From Bacteroidota bacterium (GTDB taxonomy: Bacteria; Bacteroidota; Bacteroidia; Bacteroidales; Lentimicrobiaceae): a stretch of 64,000 nt of DNA. Every line of letters starts with the position of its first letter. The first letter of the stretch is position 1. Positions 61,588 through 64,000 of this stretch are shown here, piece by piece. A program made the position numbers and the translations under genes. The stretch spans positions 62,001-126,000 of the forward strand of contig WSXU01000004.1 in NCBI GenBank assembly GCA_009773455.1, in the 5' to 3' direction. The notes beneath the pieces were generated by a model, which saw only the letters and a program-made list of their open reading frames with translations, was not told the DNA's origin and did no database searches.

Positions 61588-62181
61588 TTATGAATGATCC
61601 GGTCTTATCGGATGATGTTCCCTTATCATTCCTGAACCGCACGAAGTACAAACCAGGCTCCGGCAAGGTATTCCTGCCTGATGAGAAACCCGCAGGCTGC
61701 AACGGGGACAGACACAATAGCCGGTCTGGTGAACAGCCGGGCGAGGCAACAGATCGCTGTTTCCGACAGGCATCCGTCTACTGACATCCACAATATTTTC
61801 ACTCCGGCATACCGGGCACTGGCTTATTTTTTCCTGGTTTTCCGGCATACAAAAGGCAGTATTACAGCCCTTGCACCTGAACCATTGCTCATCGAAAGAC
61901 ACATTTCCACCCTCGATCACAACCGACAATCCCTCAACCAGCGCCCTGGCAAGCTTTTGCCTGGCCTGATCATAAATACGCGAGAAAGTCGGGCGGGATA
62001 CCCCCATGCGGTCTGCCGCTTCCTGCTGCGAAATACCTTCATAATCCGACAACCTGAGCGATTCATATTCTTCAAAAAGAATCGTAATACTTCCGTTAGG
62101 ACCCGAGGCGATCCCGAAAGGGGCAAACCCGGTAGCTACCGGAGGCCTGTGGATTCGTCTGCTTCGTTTTGGTCGTGGCAT
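61588..62181 (-). CDS. DUF134 HTH regulator with C-terminal zinc-binding region
   Basis: The 197-residue protein begins with the DUF134 hallmark (MPRPKRSRRI, PVATGFAPFGI) and a sigma-70 region-4-like helix-turn-helix (EYESLRLSDYEGISQQEAADRMGVSRPTFSRIYDQARQKLARALVEG). It continues with a Cys-rich part: CKGCNTAFC, CPVCRSENI, then CVCPRCSLRV and CRSLVCTSCGSGM, which could bind zinc or an iron-sulfur centre. Typical DUF134 proteins are about 100-130 residues, so the extended Cys-rich C-terminus is notable. A good promoter with an inverted repeat lies directly upstream. The gene is followed after 18 bp by a VOC gene and then a PLP lyase, so it probably regulates that operon. Confidence 0.88.
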   Translation of the reverse strand: MPRPKRSRRIHRPPVATGFAPFGIASGPNGSITILFEEYESLRLSDYEGISQQEAADRMGVSRPTFSRIYDQARQKLARALVEGLSVVIEGGNVSFDEQWFRCKGCNTAFCMPENQEKISQCPVCRSENIVDVSRRMPVGNSDLLPRPAVHQTGYCVCPRCSLRVSHQAGIPCRSLVCTSCGSGMIREHHPIRPDHS

Positions 62182-62204
62182 AAACTGTCGGGTAATTTCA
62201 GCGC

Positions 62205-62234
62205 AAAGTTATGAACATTTGTTCAAATTCAAAA
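62205..62234 (-). promoter_or_regulatory. promoter and candidate operator of the DUF134 operon
   Basis: On the minus strand TTTG (62234-62231) is followed by an 18-bp spacer and TAACTTTG (62212-62205), a textbook Bacteroidota promoter 24 bp before the start codon. Inside the spacer, GAACATTTGTTC (62214-62225) is an inverted repeat with 5-bp arms. A regulator bound there would block the promoter; autoregulation by the DUF134 protein is inferred. Confidence 0.65.
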
Positions 62235-62240
62235 TTACCC

Positions 62241-62843
62241 TTATTTATTCTTTTTCAGACCAAATGAAAAGCTATCGAAGATGGTACGCGCCCGGTTTTT
62301 CTTGAATATCCCTTCATTGATGGCTTTCACCTCCTCAATGGTATAAAATGCATTGGGATTGAAACGGTTGATGATAGAAACCACATGTTCAACATCCTTA
62401 CGCTGGATAATGGTAAAAACAATGTTCACCTTACCTTTGGCACCTTCGGCTTCAACCGAGGTAACCCCGTAGTTGTTTTCGCGCAGGTAGGTGATCAGTT
62501 CGGTGGTATCTCTCCGGGGAATGATCCTGATGAGTACGTTGCCGATGGAAAGCTTTTCTTCAACCACCATACCGATATAGTTCCCCATGGCAAATCCTCC
62601 GCCATAGGCAATATAGCAGAAGACATTGTCGAGGTGTTTCATGATCTGGCTAACAGCAATCAGCCAGATGATAACTTCGAAAAAGCCCAGGAAGGGAGCC
62701 AGTTTTTTTTGCCCTTTCGAGAGGAAGATCAGCCTGAGGGTGCCGATGGTCTGATCACTGATCCTGGCAAGGAAAATAAGCAGCGGAAGCACAACCCAGG
62801 TAAAAACCGGGCTATCCTGCACAAAAAAGGAAGATACATCCAT
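62241..62843 (-). CDS. UPF0316/DUF2179 family membrane protein
   Basis: The 200-residue protein has about three membrane helices in its first half (FTWVVLPLLIFLARISDQTIGTLRLIFLSKG, LAPFLGFFEVIIWLIAVSQIM, IAYGGGFAMGNYIGMVVEEKL) and a soluble DUF2179 domain in the second (VLIRIIPRRDTTELITYLRENNYGVTSVEAEGAKGKVNIVFTIIQRKDVEHVVSIINRFNPNAFYTIEEV). The order matches UPF0316 proteins, in which the C-terminal domain is also found in YitT-type proteins and may bind a nucleotide. The function is unknown. The stop codon lies 7 bp beyond the promoter of the DUF134 operon. Confidence 0.88.
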   Translation of the reverse strand: MDVSSFFVQDSPVFTWVVLPLLIFLARISDQTIGTLRLIFLSKGQKKLAPFLGFFEVIIWLIAVSQIMKHLDNVFCYIAYGGGFAMGNYIGMVVEEKLSIGNVLIRIIPRRDTTELITYLRENNYGVTSVEAEGAKGKVNIVFTIIQRKDVEHVVSIINRFNPNAFYTIEEVKAINEGIFKKNRARTIFDSFSFGLKKNK

Positions 62844-63007
62844 ATGATCACATAAATTAATGACTGTAAAAGTACCAATAATCAGCTTTATAGCCTGACT
62901 GATTTAAAAAGCGCTTCAACGACCTGGCCTGAATTTTCTGTAATGAGAATGAAACGGACGATTCCACCTGAAATAAAAGCCGATGTTCTCTTGTTCCGGT
63001 TATTTTG

Positions 63008-63015
63008 TATATTTG
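63008..63015 (+). promoter_or_regulatory. -7 box for the small membrane protein gene
   Basis: TATATTTG matches the Bacteroidota consensus exactly, 41 bp before the start at 63056. TTG at 62991 lies 14 bp upstream of the box, closer than ideal for a -33 element. Confidence 0.45.
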
Positions 63016-63055
63016 AATAAGTGCCTGCTTTGAAATTCAATCAAACAATTATTCT

Positions 63056-63334
63056 ATGGAAACACCTGAAAACAATCCGACCCCGGTCATTACCGTAGGC
63101 GACTGGATGATTACCCTTCTCATCAGGGCAATTCCCCTGGTAAATATAGTTATGCTCTTTGTGTGGGCATTCGGAAGCGGTAACAATCCCAACAAATCCA
63201 ACTGGGCAAAGGCAGTGCTGATCTGGCTGGCCATTGGTTCTGTCCTCGCCATCATCATTTTTGTTATTTTCGGGGCTGCCTTCATGGGGCTCCTTGAATC
63301 GGGTCCTGATTTTATCGACAGTCCGAGATACTAG
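63056..63334 (+). CDS. small two-helix membrane protein
   Basis: The 92-residue protein has two hydrophobic helices (about 16-40 and 50-78: WMITLLIRAIPLVNIVMLFVWAFG and AVLIWLAIGSVLAIIIFVIFGAAF) joined by a short polar loop GSGNNPNKSNWAK. This arrangement, with NPNKSNWAKA in the loop, is a recurrent family of small membrane proteins in Bacteroidota and Firmicutes, without a known function. It is preceded by its own -7 box and lies 65 bp upstream of an aminopeptidase-like gene on the same strand. Confidence 0.75.
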   Translation: METPENNPTPVITVGDWMITLLIRAIPLVNIVMLFVWAFGSGNNPNKSNWAKAVLIWLAIGSVLAIIIFVIFGAAFMGLLESGPDFIDSPRY

Positions 63335-63399
63335 TATTTCAGGTAAATTCTCAGAATATTCCTTTCCGGATAAGTATTTCCGGAGTGACTTTATATGCC

Positions 63400-64000
63400 A
63401 TGTCAAAATCTAATAGTTCGCTGCTGAAAATCAGCCATTCACGAAAACAATTGTCATTGCTGATCCTATTACTGATCTATGGCCCCGTTCTGATGGCCCA
63501 GCAGAAAATCGTTTCACAGTACGAGGATCCCGGCTCAGCCTATGAAAACAGGGTCATTGACCTGCTTCACCTGGAAGCGTCAGTTGAGCCGGATACCATC
63601 ACCGGTGGAGTTGCCGGCCTGGCTGTTTATACCTTTAATCCGCTGAGGCCGTATACCGACACCATAACCATGTATGCACCAGGCATTCATCCTGAATATG
63701 TAAAAATCAACAACAAAAATGCCCGGTTTACTTTATCGGGTCAAACCCTGATTATAACCGGGTTTCCTGCCTCAATATCCGCAAACAATAACCTGCTGGA
63801 GATAAAATACAAATCTTCCGGCCCCTATGAGCCTTACTTTGTCGGATGGGATGATCCTACCCGCAGAATGCGCAGGCAGATATGGGCACACCGGCCATCC
63901 GGCTGGATTCCTTTTATAAACGACCGGCTAACGGTTGATCTCACCATTACCTTCAGCAGCAAATACCTCGTTTATTCCAACGGGGAAAGAATCTCTGTTA
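63400..64000 (+). CDS. M1 family aminopeptidase, N-terminal part (cut by window)
   Basis: The frame opens at 63400 and is still open at the window end (200 residues visible). A signal peptide (SLLILLLIYGPVLMAQ) is followed by the N-terminal beta-domain of M1 metallopeptidases: EDPGSAYENRVIDLLHLEASVEPDTITGGVAGLAVYTFNP, RFTLSGQTLIITG, NNLLEIKYKSSGPYEPYFVGWDDPTRRMRRQIWAHRPSGWIPFIND and RLTVDLTITFSSKYLVYSNG. The RRQIWAH...P segment corresponds to the region that precedes the zinc domain in aminopeptidase N. The HExxH site would lie downstream and cannot be seen. It is predicted to be a periplasmic or secreted aminopeptidase. Confidence 0.8.
   Translation, partial: MSKSNSSLLKISHSRKQLSLLILLLIYGPVLMAQQKIVSQYEDPGSAYENRVIDLLHLEASVEPDTITGGVAGLAVYTFNPLRPYTDTITMYAPGIHPEYVKINNKNARFTLSGQTLIITGFPASISANNNLLEIKYKSSGPYEPYFVGWDDPTRRMRRQIWAHRPSGWIPFINDRLTVDLTITFSSKYLVYSNGERISV

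Overview
The window looks like a chromosomal segment of a Bacteroidota bacterium, probably an anaerobic or fermentative member of the Bacteroidales/Marinilabiliales type. Three things point there: at least six secreted proteins end in a Por/type IX secretion (T9SS) type A sorting domain; several upstream regions carry the Bacteroidota -7 box (TAnnTTTG); and the family content is typical (Oar-like TonB-dependent receptor, DUF349 protein, BACON and YCF48 modules, C10 peptidase). No rRNA, tRNA, CRISPR array, prophage or complete insertion sequence was recognised.

Layout. 1-10 kb is a minus-strand block of surface and sensing proteins: a cut-off TPR protein, a lipoprotein with a Fibrobacter-type paralogous domain, two tandem YCF48-repeat T9SS proteins, and an unknown T9SS protein. 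A striking array of 97-nt hairpin repeats (7887-9063) sits among them and surrounds a GxxExxY nuclease-like gene. 10.7-12 kb holds two small transporters or membrane proteins. 12.2-18.3 kb is a three-gene NuoE/NuoF/NuoG-like operon. Its third subunit fuses a GltD/NfnB-like flavoprotein to a formate-dehydrogenase-like domain that has lost its molybdenum-site residues, so it looks like an electron-bifurcating transhydrogenase (Stn-like) rather than a formate dehydrogenase.

18.4-28 kb carries a T9SS protein, threonine aldolase, a C10 peptidase, a stand-alone IS1595 zinc-ribbon protein divergent from two thioredoxins, a WbqC protein, a PgpH-type HD phosphodiesterase and an NlpC/P60 hydrolase. 28-38 kb carries an Oar-like receptor, a phosphodiesterase/PhoD pair, an MBL-fold protein and an S9 peptidase. 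38-48.5 kb is accessory: a DUF2007 protein, a cupredoxin-BACON-dockerin-like protein, small cytosolic domain proteins, a MuiA/DUF4139 protein with an inserted receptor-like module, lipoproteins and a MORN protein. 48.8-60 kb is envelope-related: an LpxR fusion, CapA, AsmA with a coiled-coil tail, a five-copy DUF349 protein and a patatin/BamA-like protein.

60-62.2 kb is a likely DUF134 regulator - VOC - methionine gamma-lyase operon with a promoter and candidate operator. The window ends with a UPF0316 membrane protein, a small membrane protein and the start of an M1 aminopeptidase.

The best candidates for something not well described are the hairpin array with the embedded nuclease-like gene and the fused redox subunit with a dead molybdopterin domain. 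All family assignments were made by reading motifs by eye, without database searches.
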